Source: Lucifuga dentata
Taxonomy: Eukaryota > Chordata > Actinopteri > Ophidiiformes > Bythitidae
Reading direction: 5' to 3'
Assembly (NCBI GenBank): GCA_014773175.1
Contig: VXCM01002826.1
Span: forward strand, 1-64,000
Length of the DNA stretch: 64,000 nucleotides
The notes under the pieces were generated by a model. It searched no databases and was not told the DNA's origin. It saw nothing but the letters and a program-made list of their open reading frames with translations. Shown here piece after piece: positions 14,141 to 25,598 of this stretch. Every line of letters begins with the position of its first letter. Position 1 is the stretch's first letter. A program made the position numbers and the translations under genes.

Positions 14141-17100
14141 GGGGGCTCTGGCGGTGGAGGTTCGGGCCAGAGATATAGACATCCTAGAGATGGTGTCTGT
14201 CCTTCATGACTCCGACACTGTGCTGCGCTGCATAGCTGAAAGAGCCTTCCTTAAACACCTGGTACACTCTCTCTCTCTCTCTCTCTCTCTAGCTTATTTC
14301 CACATTGAATGTGACGATCTCAGTGTATTTAGTTTTTTCCCCTCATTTATAGGAAGGTGGCTGCAGTGTTCCAGTGGCTGTACACACTGAGGTGAAAGAT
14401 TCCCAGGTAGGAATCCTTCAGGCAGGCAGGCAGGCACACACACACACACATATTGACATATTTGTATTGTATTTATGTGTACATGCCAGGGGCAGCACAC
14501 ATCCTATAATTCTGCATACTCATTTTCTTCTTACGTAAAGTTTGGCGCGTAACTCATCCCGTATGATTGGCACCAGCCCCACATATAGATCAAAACATGT
14601 GGCCCGATACAGTGGCTATAGCTTTTGTTACTGATCCAACTGGTAGTTTTTGTAAAAATCATGAAAAACCAGCCGATTTTTTTTCCATAGACAATGAATA
14701 GAAAGCTGTTTCTAGTATTTTTATCTCAGAAACTATTAGAGCTACAGCAACAAAACTTAACAGATACATTCATATTGTCACCCTCGACATGCAGAAATAA
14801 AGTTACACATATTGACCTGATGGTGGCATTGTAATAACCATATTGCGTTTTGGCTTATAACTTTTGCACCATGTCTTCAATTTTCAAAATTCTTTTTTTC
14901 CTGGATTCCTTGGATTGAGATGCATCCATCCATATAGGCCATGCCCATTTCCGTCTGGATAGATTTTCCAGCATATTTATTTATTGTCCAAAACACCTTT
15001 TTCGTTCCTATTCCTACATGGTTTACTCAATTGACACCAAATTTTGCATGTTTAATCTCTGGGCCAACCCAAACAAATGTTCCATTTATTGTTTTATAAA
15101 AAAAATTCTTATTGGTTTGCTACAATTGGCTGCCAAAAGTTGAGTGAGTGTGGCTCATTCAATAAATGAGCCATGCCCCTGCTACATCTCAATAACAAAT
15201 TAGTCTACTGTTACCAAACTTGGAGGACACGTGCAGTAGACAGGTGCGCAAACAATAAGTCATCAGTCGACCTGATGGGGGCGCTATAACAGCCATGGTT
15301 GATTTTTGAAGAAATGACAGCTATTTCAAGTATATTTATCTCAGAAACTATTAGAGCTACAGCAACAAAACTTAGCAGATAGATTCAGTGTCACCCTCTG
15401 CAAGCAATTAAATTGCCCAATCGGCCTGATGGCGGCGCTGTAATAACCACCTTTGAGTTTTGGCTTATAACGTTTGAACCGTGTGTCCTACGGTCAAAAT
15501 TCATTTTTCCCTGGATCCCTTGGATTGAGACACATCCATCCATATAGGCCATGCCTATTTTGACCTGAAGAAATTTTCCAGCATTTTTTATTTTTTCCCA
15601 AAACTGTTTTTTTGCATCTACTCCTACATTTTTAGCTCAATGGACACCAAATTTGGCATGTGTAACCTCTGGATCAACCCAAACAAAAGATCCATTTGAT
15701 GTTGTTTGACATTTCATATTGTTTTGTTACAATTGGCTGCCAAAGTTGAGTGGGTGTGGCTCATTCACCAAAACTTGCTATATCTCATAAACAAATTGGT
15801 CTATTTTTACCAGATGTGGTGGTCAGTGTGCAGTAGATGTGTGCAAAAAATGAGTCATCGGTCGACCTGATGGAGCATTATAACAACCACAGTTAATTTT
15901 TGGAAAAAAAAGACAAGTGCCTTGGGAGTGAAGACATGCCGACACCCCTCCCCCGCTGTTAAACAAACATTACATCAATGAGCTGTGACATCAAAGTGAG
16001 GAGACACACATTCTGTTTAAGTGTCTGAATCTTACAAAGTATGGGAGGTACAGCAAACAGACCCAACAGACTCATGTACATGGGAGTGTACACATGCTCT
16101 CACACACACACACACACATAGTAATGGAGGGCATCTTGCAAGGGGTCAAGCACACATTACATTGTCTTTAGAAGATGTCGACTGTTCTAGTTGTGTTTAT
16201 GATGTTATGGATCTGCCTTAAATCTTATGAACTCTGTGCATCTGTTGGGTTTTACTCCTGTCATTCCAAAAGCTCATCTCATTTCAGTCTGAACTTAAGT
16301 ATATGCAAGTAAAAATGGCCTAAAATAACTGTTTGAGTTACTGTTCAGTCCATAACAGTGTTTAGTGTTGCTTTGCATTTTTGGAAACTGTTAACAAAGC
16401 AGATTGTGTGGAAAAAAAAATAATGGATCCAAATGTTTCTCCCACTGTGAATGTTTAAAACATGAAGATGCAACAGTGTCACGTGTTTTCCAGCTGTACC
16501 TGACGGGGGCGGTGTTCAGCCTGGATGGATCAGACAGTCTGAAGGAAACCATGCAAATCAGCATTGCTGCTGCTGACAAAGTAAGAGACTCTTACAACAT
16601 GCACTGATGCTACATGTATCACACTGATGCTACATGTATCACACGTGTCACACTGATGCTATATCTATCACACTGATGCTTCATGCATTGCACTGATGCT
16701 ACATGCATCGGACTGATGCTACATGCCACATGTATTATCATACTGATGCTACATTTATCACATTGATGCTATATGCATCACACATTTATCATACTGATGC
16801 TGCATTTATCACACTGATGCTACATGTATCATAGTGATGCTATATGTATCACATATCTATCACATTAATGCTACGTATATCACTGATGCTACATGTATCG
16901 CAGTGATGCTATATGTATCACACTGATGCTAAATGTATCACACTGATGCTAAATTTATCACTCAAGTATCACGATGCTACATGTATCACATTGATGCTAC
17001 ATGTATCGCACTGAGGCTACATTTATCACGCATGTATCACAATGATGCTATGTATATCACACTGATGCTACGTGTATCACACGTATCACAATGATGCTAC

Positions 17101-19681
17101 ATGTATTAAATTGATGCTACATGTATCACACTGATGGTACATGTATAGCACTGATGCTATATGTATCACGCTCATGCTACATTTACCACACTGATGCTAC
17201 ATTTATCACACTGATGCTACATGGATCACACATGTATCACACTGATACTACATGTGTCGCACCGATACATGTATGACGCTACATGGATCACACTGATGCT
17301 ACATGTATCACTGATGCTACATGTATCGCAGTGATGCTATATGTATCACACTGATGCTAAATTTATCACACAAGTATCACAACGATGCTACATGTATCAC
17401 ATTGATGCTACATGTGTCGCACTGATGCTACATGTATCACACTGATGCTACATCCATCATTCATGTATTGCAATGGTGCTACATGTATCACACATGTATT
17501 GCAATGATGCTACATGTATCACACGTTTCACAATTATGCTACATGTATTGCACTGAGGCTACATGTATCACACATGTATCGCATTGATGCTACATGTATC
17601 GCACTGATGCTGCATACATTGCATGGAGGCTACATGTATCGCACTGAGTCTACATGTATCACTGATGCTACATGTATCACACTTTCATCACACTGATGCT
17701 ACATGTATCACACATGTATCGCACTGATGCTACATGTATCACACATGTATCATAGTGATGCTACATGTCACACTGAGGCTACATGTACTACACGTGTATC
17801 ACTGATGCTACATGCATTGCACTGATGCTACATGTATTGCACTGATGCTACATGTATCACACTGGTGCAACATGTATCGCACTGATGCGACATGTATCAC
17901 ACTGATGCTACATGAATCACACTGATGCTGTATTTATCACACTGATGAAACATGTATCACACATGTATCACACTGATGCTACATTTATCACACTAATACT
18001 TCATGTATCACAACTCCTACACTGATGCTACATGTATCGCACTGATGCTATATGTATCACGCTCATGCTACATTTACCACACTGATGCTACATTTATCAC
18101 ACTGATGCTACATGGATCACACTGATACTACGTGTCACACTGATACATGTATGACGCTACATGTATCACACTGATGCTACATGTATCACTGATGCTGCAT
18201 GTATCGCAGTGATGCTATATGTATCACACTGAAGCTAAATTTATCACACAAGTATCACAACGATGCTGCATGTATCACATTGATGCTACATGTGTCGCAC
18301 TGATGCTACATGTATCATACATGTATCACACTGATGCTACATCCATCATTCATGTATTGCAATGGTGCTACATGTATCACACATGTATTGCAATGATGCT
18401 ACAAGTGTCACACATGTTTCACAATTATGCTACATGTATCGCACTGAGGCTACATGTATCATACATGTATCGCACTGATGCTACATGTATCGCATTGATG
18501 CTACATACATTGCATTGAGGCTACATGTATTGCACTGAGTCTACATGTATCACACATGTATCACTGATGCTACATGTATCGCACTGATGCTACATTTATC
18601 ACACACATATTGCACTACTGTTACATGTATCGCAGAGATGCTACATAGGGCTGGGTGATATGGCCTAAAAAAAAAAAAAACATAATTCAAATAAGTATTT
18701 TATTTATTAAAATAATAAAACAAATATTGAAACTTTTAAATAAAATTGTAGGGCTTTCTAAATAAAACCTTTTAAACTAAAAGGTTTTTACAGCAATGTC
18801 CAGGTTCCTGTGAGGAGCACCAGCCTGTCTGCTGTTTCTTGATGCTCTGACATGTTATAATATTCCACGCATGAAGACCCTCTGATCAGACGCCATGACA
18901 CTGGAACATGATGCAGGAACCTCATTTGCTTTTTCGCTGCGCTTTGACTGCAGATCTGCATCTCGCATTGCTGCCATCCAGCTGCGTGTTCCTGTTGCAG
19001 CTGCTGAAATACAAAACCGAACCACTTCCAAATGACTGACGTGATGAAGTAACGTTACCTTTTTTAGAAACGAGCTCATCTTCAGTCGAAATGTTTGTTG
19101 CCGTCTTGCTAGCACATCTGACCTGCTGAAAGCTTCGTGGGCGTGGCGTCAACGAACGTGATGATTGGCTGATTGGTAAGGTGTAACCACGTCCGCGTCC
19201 GCTGCAGGCAGAGCCGCAGAAAGTATAATCAACGCGCACAAAACAGGAATGAGCTTGATTGATATTGCATTTTCCCCATTAAAAATAGTCAGAGATTACT
19301 TTTTTTTTTGAAATCTCGATTTTTCAATTCAGCCGTTTTACACATCGCGCCACAACATAAAATCGAATTAACAGATTATATCGTTTTATCGCCCAGCGCT
19401 AATGCTGCATGTATTACACTGATGCAACTTGTATCACACCGATGCTGCCTATACGGTCATTCTCACTAAAGATAACGAGAGTGCGTGTGCTTGCGTGCGT
19501 GTGATAGAGCCCTGAGGATGTGGATGAGCAGGCCCAGAGGGTGGGAGTTACTGCCAGTAAGATCTCAGGTGAAGCCCAGGACAACGCTGAGCAGCTGGGG
19601 ATCAACCTGGCTAAGCTGCTGCTGAGCAAAGGAGCCATGGAGATCCTGACAGTGACCAGGCAGCTCAACGATGCCCGATAA
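4457..19681 (+). CDS. hmbs: Hydroxymethylbilane synthase (porphobilinogen deaminase), complete
   Basis: The cytosolic third enzyme of haem synthesis, which joins four porphobilinogens into hydroxymethylbilane. Coding exons: 4457-4483, 4612-4665, 5005-5077, 5281-5330, 8343-8398, 9092-9169, 9256-9333, 9447-9522, 13686-13799, 13888-13926, 14142-14261, 14353-14406, 16494-16580, 19508-19681. They sum to 1080 nt in unbroken phase, giving 359 aa (human form 361). All introns are GT/AG. Family residues are present: Arg24 in GTRNSQ, Asp97 in SLKDLP (the catalytic Asp), Arg147/Arg148 in SSLRR, Arg165 and Arg171 in RGNLNTR, and Cys259 in EGGCSVPV, the dipyrromethane cofactor attachment site. The start ATG has a good context (AGCATGG), opens MEGPYKYIR and splices directly into the conserved exon; the first exon is the least certain. 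Asn25 replaces the Lys of human, which is not catalytic. Introns 4, 8 and 13 are swollen by repeats. Confidence 0.96.
5654..6236. mobile_element. TTAA-flanked MITE, copy A
   Basis: A 583-bp element in hmbs intron 4. It begins TTAAAGGACCATACC and ends with the inverse, GGTATGGTTCTTTAA, and the inverted ends match over roughly 60 bp or more (GCATGTTTGAGCCTAATA against its complement). TTAA at both ends matches the piggyBac target site, but there is no transposase, so this is a non-autonomous copy. Related copies lie near 7.2-7.9, 35.4-36.2, 44.2-44.7, 45.5-46.5 and 46.9-47.5 kb. Confidence 0.8.
7230..7873. mobile_element. TTAA-flanked MITE, copy B (degenerate left end)
   Basis: The right end is clear: GGGCTCAAACATGCAAAAT, then GGTCCTTTAA ending at 7873. 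Internal blocks shared with the other copies include the element-specific GCATGTTTGACCCAATAA near 7263 and the TTTTCCTACCTTCCAGACC segment near 7419. The left terminus is eroded, so the start is approximate. It lies in hmbs intron 4. Confidence 0.6.
8023..8069. repeat. Perfect 22-bp inverted repeat (hairpin)
   Basis: TGAGATGATGTTATATGTTGAT (8023-8044), a three-base loop AAC, then its exact reverse complement (8048-8069), inside hmbs intron 4. A TG/TA microsatellite follows at about 8119-8144. It could be the core of a small palindromic MITE or a simple cruciform; the stem is too short and A/T-rich to call a microRNA precursor. Confidence 0.7.
9417..9446 (+). repeat. TG/CG microsatellite forming the exon 8 splice acceptor tract of hmbs
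   Basis: A run of TG changing to CG dinucleotides ends in TGTAG directly before the exon starting at 9447. There is no long pyrimidine tract, so the repeat itself occupies the acceptor region. Confidence 0.7.
10915..11260 (-). repeat. Interspersed repeat, family X copy 1
   Basis: In reverse orientation this matches copies at 33,880-34,165 and 34,735-34,960. Shared blocks include CCAACAACTTCACA-like, TCCTTGGGTCCT, GCTGAATATCA, GGTTCTAGAGATGTT and GTGCCACAGACAG. It encodes nothing credible. I cannot name the family. Confidence 0.6.
11380..11945. repeat. Probable interspersed repeat in hmbs intron 8
   Basis: After an (AAT)n-like run, the sequence TTTATTTAAAAGCACCTTTCAAGACACCCAAGG opens a block typical of old fish retroelement 3' regions, followed by G-rich sequence without an open frame. 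Naming it would need a library search. Confidence 0.35.
13060..13640 (+). mobile_element. Tc1-like transposon remnant (N-terminal transposase part)
   Basis: A plus-strand frame from 13389 reads [19 protein letters not shown], then [12 protein letters not shown] and [12 protein letters not shown]. This is the paired helix-turn-helix arrangement of Tc1-like transposases (KISKAL..., STVKSIIKKWK, GRPSKL). It is interrupted and lacks the catalytic DDE part. Two gap duplications, around N at 13025 and N at 13211, fall at its left edge. It lies in hmbs intron 8. Confidence 0.65.
14101..14141 (+). repeat. (TG)n tract abutting the exon 11 acceptor of hmbs
   Basis: About 17 TG units end in GGGTAG immediately before the exon beginning at 14142. 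As for exon 8, a purine-interrupted TG repeat replaces a normal pyrimidine tract. Confidence 0.8.
14540..15930 (-). repeat. Tandem-dimer interspersed repeat, copy 1
   Basis: Two divergent units about 615 bp apart: the block ATCTCAGAAACTATTAGAGC occurs at 14723 and 15338, each followed by CCTGATGG(T/C)GGC and, later, TTGGATTGAGA and GGCTGCCAAAGTTGAGT-like segments. The reverse complement resembles the array at 37.2-38.5 kb. It is non-coding and lies in hmbs intron 12. Confidence 0.6.
16600..18637 (+). repeat. Minisatellite, unit about 20 bp (CACTGATGCTACATGTAT)
   Basis: About 100 degenerate copies of a unit close to CACTGATGCTACATGTATCA, starting just after the exon 13 donor of hmbs. Longer blocks are duplicated: the variant AGTATCACAACGATGCT occurs at 17373 and 18251, 878 bp apart, with matching flanks. 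The array continues briefly at 19402-19445 on the far side of an inserted hAT-like element, so it was longer than 2 kb before that insertion. Confidence 0.93.
18646..19401. mobile_element. hAT-like non-autonomous element inside the minisatellite
   Basis: The ends are TAGGGCTGGGTGATA and TATCGCCCAGCGCTA (inverse TAGCGCTGGGCGATA), matching at most positions. The 8-bp flanks ATGCTACA (18638-18645) and ATGCTGCA (19402-19409) are probable target-site duplications, although the host repeat itself contains this motif, so they are weaker proof. There is no transposase frame. Known fish hAT MITEs share the GGGCTGGGCGATA end. Confidence 0.75.
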
Positions 19682-21589
19682 TCCTGCCTGGATTAGTATG
19701 GAGCTCTGGGAACTCTGAAGAGTAAAATCACTCAATTAACTGTGATTTTTTTTTTTATCAAATAACACATAAATGTTGGTTTTATCTTTTATATCTGAAG
19801 CTGTTTGATCAAAAAGTGTGAGTTTAACTTTGCACCAGGTAAGCTCACACAATGACAGATAAAATGTTGATGTTGAGTGGTAAAACTCCATGAAATGTTG
19901 TGATATGTTACTTGGAGACTTGTGTATACTTTGGCATGTCTGCAGTATGTTGTACTCTGGTCTCTGCTGCAGCCTGGACTCATATACTACATTGGAACTT
20001 CTACAAAATATCTCAGTCAGAAACACAAAACTGCCTCACGCTGTCTACACTGACAATCTCATTTTTAAAAATTAGATGAAATAAAATACATAAAGGGAAA
20101 TGCCACAGAATTCATTATCTCATCAAATTATTCCTGTTATCTATAAGCAACAATAAAAGAGAAGTATTTCCCCTCTCTGGGCTCTCATTTCCAGAAGCTA
20201 ATGTACCGGCAGACAACTTCTGCCGGTACTAAAGACACATTTCCAGTTGTGTTTTATGTTCAGAGCAGATCAGTGCAAAGTGCACGTGTAAAGGTGTTTG
20301 CATGAGATCATATGTCACTGTTGTGGGTTTTCTGTTGTGTAGTTTGAGTTTGAAGCAGGTTTTGTTGTTGTCCAGCAGTGGTGGATATCTGCTTTTGTGT
20401 TAATAACCGGGTGTTTTTTTGTTTATTCCAAAAAACTGGAACCATAAAACGTGTCACTTCCTGTGTTGTTATATTGGAACACGTTTGATAGTGATTCAGC
20501 GTGATGCTCATTCCTGTTAATGGTGACTGAAATGTTGCAGGTTACAGATTTTCTATATGAAGAGAATTAAAGCAATATTTATAGTTTAAGTTCTAATGTT
20601 GTACTTTACCAGGCTGTACTGCAGACCGAAACATTGACTCTGTACTTCCTGTTGAAATATTAAACGTTGTCTTTATTTATAAAGCTAAGGAACTGTAGTG
20701 CATCATTTCTATATTTCTGCTGCACATAGAACCATTTCTTGTTTTGATTAATCACACAGCACTTTGCTGCCAACATGCTCTTCCATTAGAACAAGAACGT
20801 AAGATCTCTTTTTATGTCATTATTCCAGCATACCAATACATTTCATTTAAAAAAAAATCTTCACATTATGACCAACTTATGTCATTATAAGCTGGAAGCT
20901 CCTGATCGGACGCAAGGGAATATTAGCTTTTCAGCTATATAGAATATCAGTTTTTCAGCTTTAATAATGTCTGTGTGTTTGGACAGTCCTCATTTCATCT
21001 GTTAATGATTAAAGTGTCAAAATGAGCCACTGATGCTGTCGTTGGGCATGGCGCTCAGAGATGCAGCACTGCTGTTGTTAGTCCAGTACAGTGTAAATCT
21101 TGTGGTGCCTCACTAAAAGTGCTTCAGCTAAACTCCGTTAAGGAAATTCAGTTTGAGCAGAGACGTAATTCACAGTCATGAACATTTTGTAATGCACTGC
21201 TCAGTTACTGAAGGCAGATCTCAGATTTTCAGAGGGCCATGACAAAAAGATACGGTGACCTTTTAAACCAACCCGACCACAGTTTCTTTTGCTGCTCTTT
21301 GTCCTCCACTGCATTCCAAACGAGAATGTGAACAAATATCAGCGTTACCAGTTAGGAATAAGTAAAGCATTTATTGATAGTTTCTATATAAATAATACAA
21401 ATAGTTGATTGACCAACCAACTAATAATCATACAATCAAATATACTATAAGCTGATGGAAGTCTGGAAGTTGGAATAAGTTAGAATATACATAGAACTCC
21501 ATATTAATGCCCAGGGTTTAGGAAAAAGATGTTCAACAAACTCATAGGTGTGATGGTCAGGTTTCCATATACTTTTGGAGATATAGTAT
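19682..21589 (+). other. hmbs 3' flank and 3' UTR
   Basis: No coding sequence is evident. AATAAA polyadenylation signals for hmbs lie at 20080-20085 and 20152-20157, about 0.4-0.5 kb past the stop. Several A/T-rich stretches follow without recognised repeats. Confidence 0.45.
20080..20085 (+). terminator. Candidate polyadenylation signal of hmbs
   Basis: AATAAA about 400 nt after the stop codon; a second one is at 20152. Which is used cannot be told from sequence. Confidence 0.4.
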
Positions 21590-22850
21590 GTGTGTACAGT
21601 ATAGAATGCAACTTTATTGTCCACCATAAGTGGAAATTTGTCTTTGGCACACTGTTAAGAATCAGAATAAACACACTTTCTAATACATAAAATCCATATG
21701 ACAAAGAAGAAAGAGGAAAATTACAAAGACCAAACAATGGAACAGGTATAATAGGTTATTTTGCAGAGTTAAGAATATTTATGGCAGTTGAAATAAAATA
21801 TCTCTTAAAATCCTTTTGACTGCCAGCGGCAATCTATAGCACCTCCCAGATTTCAAGACTTCAAACTGACTGAACAGAGGATGGGAGCTTCTTTCGGGAT
21901 GCTCCTGCTTTGTTCATCGTCCTGTTGGTATAGAGGTCAGTCATGGACATTTGCTGTTTACCAACTATTTTGCTGCTAACAGGACAGTTCTGCAGAGAGC
22001 TTAGTTTTCAGTTGACAGCTTAGTGAACGTACCAGGCTGGGAGATGAAGAGTTAGAATCCTCTCAATCAGATTTTTGTAGACAGTTTCTAAGATCTCCTG
22101 TCGCACTCTGAGCTAAGTCTCCTGAGGAGATGGAGTCGCTGTGAGCATTTCTTTACAATATACTCTGTTTTCAGAGAAGCTAGGTCGGCAGTATGTCCCA
22201 TGATATTTAAAACTTTCAACTGTCTTAACCTGTACTCAGGTCAATAAGAGCCGGTTCTGTTTTAAAGTCTAGTTTGGTGCATATGATTAATTTTTTTGTC
22301 TTAGCATTAATCTTTAACTCACTGGTTTGGCACCAAGTCAGAAGAGCCTTGGCGTGGGTCAGGTATTCGGCTTCGTCTGAGGCACTATTCTTCTGTAAGA
22401 GGCCGACTAACGCCATGTCATCAGTGTACTTAAACACGCTGAAGTATTGCTCATTAATCATAAAATCATTAGTGAAAAGGGAGAATAGGGGGGAAAGGAC
22501 ATGACCTTGTGGACAGCCTGTGCTCAAGGTGAGCAGGTCTGACATCGTCCCATTAACACAAACCCTCTGTGGGCGGAAGGAAAGGAAGTCTTTAAAGTTA
22601 GCCCACCATCTACTCCAAGGTTAATAAGCCTTTTCAGAAGAATGTGTCTTCGTTGAATTAAAAGCAGAACTGAAGTCCGCAAATAAAACGCTGGCATATC
22701 CTTGAGGATGCATAAGATGTCTAGTGACTGTGTTGAGCAAAGTCAGAACAGCATCATCTGTGCCTCTGCCTCTGCTATATGCAAACTGAAATGGGTCTAG
22801 CTGACTAGCCGTAGAAGTAGTTTTTCTCCATTGTATACACACATACACAC
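21590..22850 (-). mobile_element. Rex1/Babar-like LINE remnant
   Basis: Minus-strand reverse-transcriptase pieces: FADFSSAFNSTK near 22650, then TGCPQGHVLSPLFSLFTND near 22520, then YTDDMALVGLL near 22430, which is the catalytic (F/Y)xDD box, and LKINAKTKKLII near 22300. They fall in order but in different frames, with stops. The 3' end near 21590 has the ACTTTATTGTCC...GGAAATTTGTC signature also seen at the second copy (31.27 kb). It is dead by frameshift. Confidence 0.75.
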
Positions 22851-24548
22851 ACACACACTCTGCACACAATTCTGAAAACTGGAATCTCATGTAACAACAA
22901 GAAGACTCCAGACTGCCAAACACTAAGCACAATTTCATTGTTTTCACTCAAACAGCAATTCAGATCACGTTTTTACAAAACTCTAAACACAAATCACATC
23001 ATTTAGCACTCTGGCCTTCAAAATGCCCTGATTACCAGTTAGTCTGGCTCACTTCTCACCTGTTCAAACTCAATTAGCAAAACACTTCGTGTGTCAGAGC
23101 ATAAGGAGCCTCATGTGACCTCTGACCTCTGCTGTGTTGGAGAAAAAAATGGAGCTGCATGAAGAACAGAGAGGAAGAGGAGGAGGAGGACTGATTTACA
23201 TGTACATCTGTTTTGCCACATTTTATATTTTTATTTTTTGTGGGCCTACAATTTTTTTTTTTTTTTTTTTTTTTTTGCAGTCGGTTCAGTCAGCTGAACA
23301 TTTTACTTATTACAGTAACACATATTTGCTTTGTTACCTTTTGTATTTGTGCACTGATTTCATCATTACAGTCTAAACATGTTCTTACTGTAGTGTTTTT
23401 CATTTATCAGTGTAATAATTAGTCAGTTTTACTAAAATAGGTAATCTTTGTGTATTTCAGAACTCTAACAACGCTGCAGCATCACTATAAGTTTACACAC
23501 GACTCTGGAAGCTGCTGTGAGTTTAGCCCAGTTGGATCTCAGACAGACAAATGTGCATTACATCCTGTTCTGATACAATATTTATATGATATATTCACAG
23601 TATTGTTCTACAGTATGGTAACAGACGTTATACTGTATTGCAACTGTTGAAATAAGGATTAAAGAAATGTGAAAATGATTTAATAAAGAAATAAAGATGT
23701 TTATTTATGTTTAACTGGAAGCACTGGGGAAATGGTGAAAAGGAATAAAATGCAGAAATGCCTAATTAAATAATGTAAGCTGAAGAGCAGGGAGTTTTTA
23801 ACAGAAGTTTATAATGATTGCTTGACATATAACCTGAATGTAACAGGAAAACACACAGCTGCTTGGAACTGGTTCTAACTGGAATCAGCTTGACATTTTG
23901 CTGTTTGGCATCATAGGCGTTGACAGAATGTGGGGAGGCGTCCTGTGAGAGGAGATCAAAAAAAGTGAGAGTGCCTTTGTCCAGCCTCTTCTCCTTTCGC
24001 TTATGACCTTGGCAGTTACTGCCCGCTCTTGAAGTGGGAAGCTTATGATTTTGCATGCCTGAGTTACAGTTTTCACTGTAATAGAAGGAACGATAATATC
24101 AGTGTTTGGTGTAAGCTGATTGTGTAATAAAATCTTCACTGAGATAACTGATAATTCCTGCGTGGACAATCTACTGCCTACTGGTCTGGTCTCCCCTCGT
24201 TACTTTACGGGAAGTCCTCTGGTGACACAGTGCTGCTCTGCCTCCCTGCCTAATACAGTGTGTACCCAGAATTAATATATGAAACACATATATAACTGGG
24301 GACATTAGTTAAGGCACATATACATACTGATATAGGGCACAGACGCACCTTCCTGGCCAGGCATCACTACAGAGCCTGTGACATGTCTGGTTCATCCAGA
24401 AGTTCTTAACACCTCTACACATTTCAATGTGAATTAGATGGTGGTTACTGCATAGGTTTGATAGGTAGACTAAGGGACAGGGGACAGCTGAAGTCTGCTG
24501 GACATTAAGCTGTTTGCCTGAGAAAGTGCGTGTTACTGTTCTGGGGAG
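22851..24548. other. Intergenic stretch without a gene
   Basis: A short CA repeat near 22838-22858 and a poly-T run at 23252-23276 are visible. No coding exon or named element was recognised. Confidence 0.4.
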
Positions 24549-25233
24549 TAGGGCCGGCCTGTGGCATAGGTGAACTAGGTGGTTGCCTATGGCCCCATGG
24601 CCGCTAGGGGGCGCCACACCAAGAGTGAAACTAAAGTGAACTTTCATTAGCGGTAAATAAGTTCAGGAGCTGCAGAGGTGTAACTAAATCTATGTGCTAA
24701 CTTTGTGAGCTATATTACCTGATAGAAGTGGGAACAGTATATATATATAGAGCTCAATGTGCTTAGACAACTCACTAAAGGTGTGTTATAAAACACACCT
24801 TTATTCAGCACAGAACTAATATAACTAATATAACTAATGGAATGTATGCATATTATGGTTTGACATTACGTTTTAGTTAAGATAAGGCTCATAGAGATGT
24901 TTATGGAGTGGGTTGGGGGAATTGTGGGATGCAAGATTAATACTGTAGAGTGGGAGGTAAAGGGTAGCCACGCCCCTTTTGTATGTTATTAGAAATTACT
25001 ACAGTAGTTTGAAATGTGTTTAATTTGCATTTTAATTTTGGCTGTTGGGGAGGGTGAAATAAGATTAAAAATGACAAATAATATTTAGTAATCCACAGAT
25101 GTTCATGTTTATTTATTTATTTTAATTTAGCTTGACAGCATTCACACCAAAAATACCATCTCTCATGCCCCTTGATGGGGGGCCCCCAGCAAATAACTTA
25201 CCTAGGGCCCCAGAAAGGCTAGGGCCGGCCCTG
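24549..25233. mobile_element. hAT-like MITE with perfect 8-bp target duplication
   Basis: Ends TAGGGCCGGCC and GGCCGGCCCTG form an inverted repeat with one mismatch. The element is flanked on both sides by CTGGGGAG (24541-24548 and 25234-25241). It is 685 bp long with no transposase. CAGGGCCGGCCC is a common terminus of hAT-derived MITEs in vertebrates. Confidence 0.85.
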
Positions 25234-25517
25234 CTGGGGAGTTACCCAGTATAACCAGTATAACCTAAGCCCTGGGTCTGAAGAAAAACAGACTTGAAGA
25301 TTAGATATAACAGTCGAATGAAAGACAGAGGCCTAATTTCAAGTCTCAGTATTCAGACCTGCATGTTCAACAGTAACATAAAATTTCAAACTATTTTGGG
25401 ACAAAAAAAACCCTAAACTTTAAAAAAGGAAAAAAAGGAAACAATTTCTACACAGTTTTATACATCAGTGATTCTTGATTAGTGGGACAAAATATGTCCG
25501 GCAGATAATCAATGTTT

Positions 25518-25524
<7 letters not shown>

Positions 25525-25564
<40 letters not shown>

Positions 25565-25598
25565 NNNNNNNNNNNNNNNNAAAAAAAAAAAAAAAAAA
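25525..25598. repeat. Poly-A tract with a 16-N gap
   Basis: About 40 As, then 16 Ns at 25565-25580, then 18 As. The true length is unresolved. Confidence 0.8.

Noticed and set aside
18922..19239. 105-codon minus-strand frame between hmbs exons 13 and 14
   Set aside because: It lies inside the non-autonomous hAT-like element and resembles no transposase.
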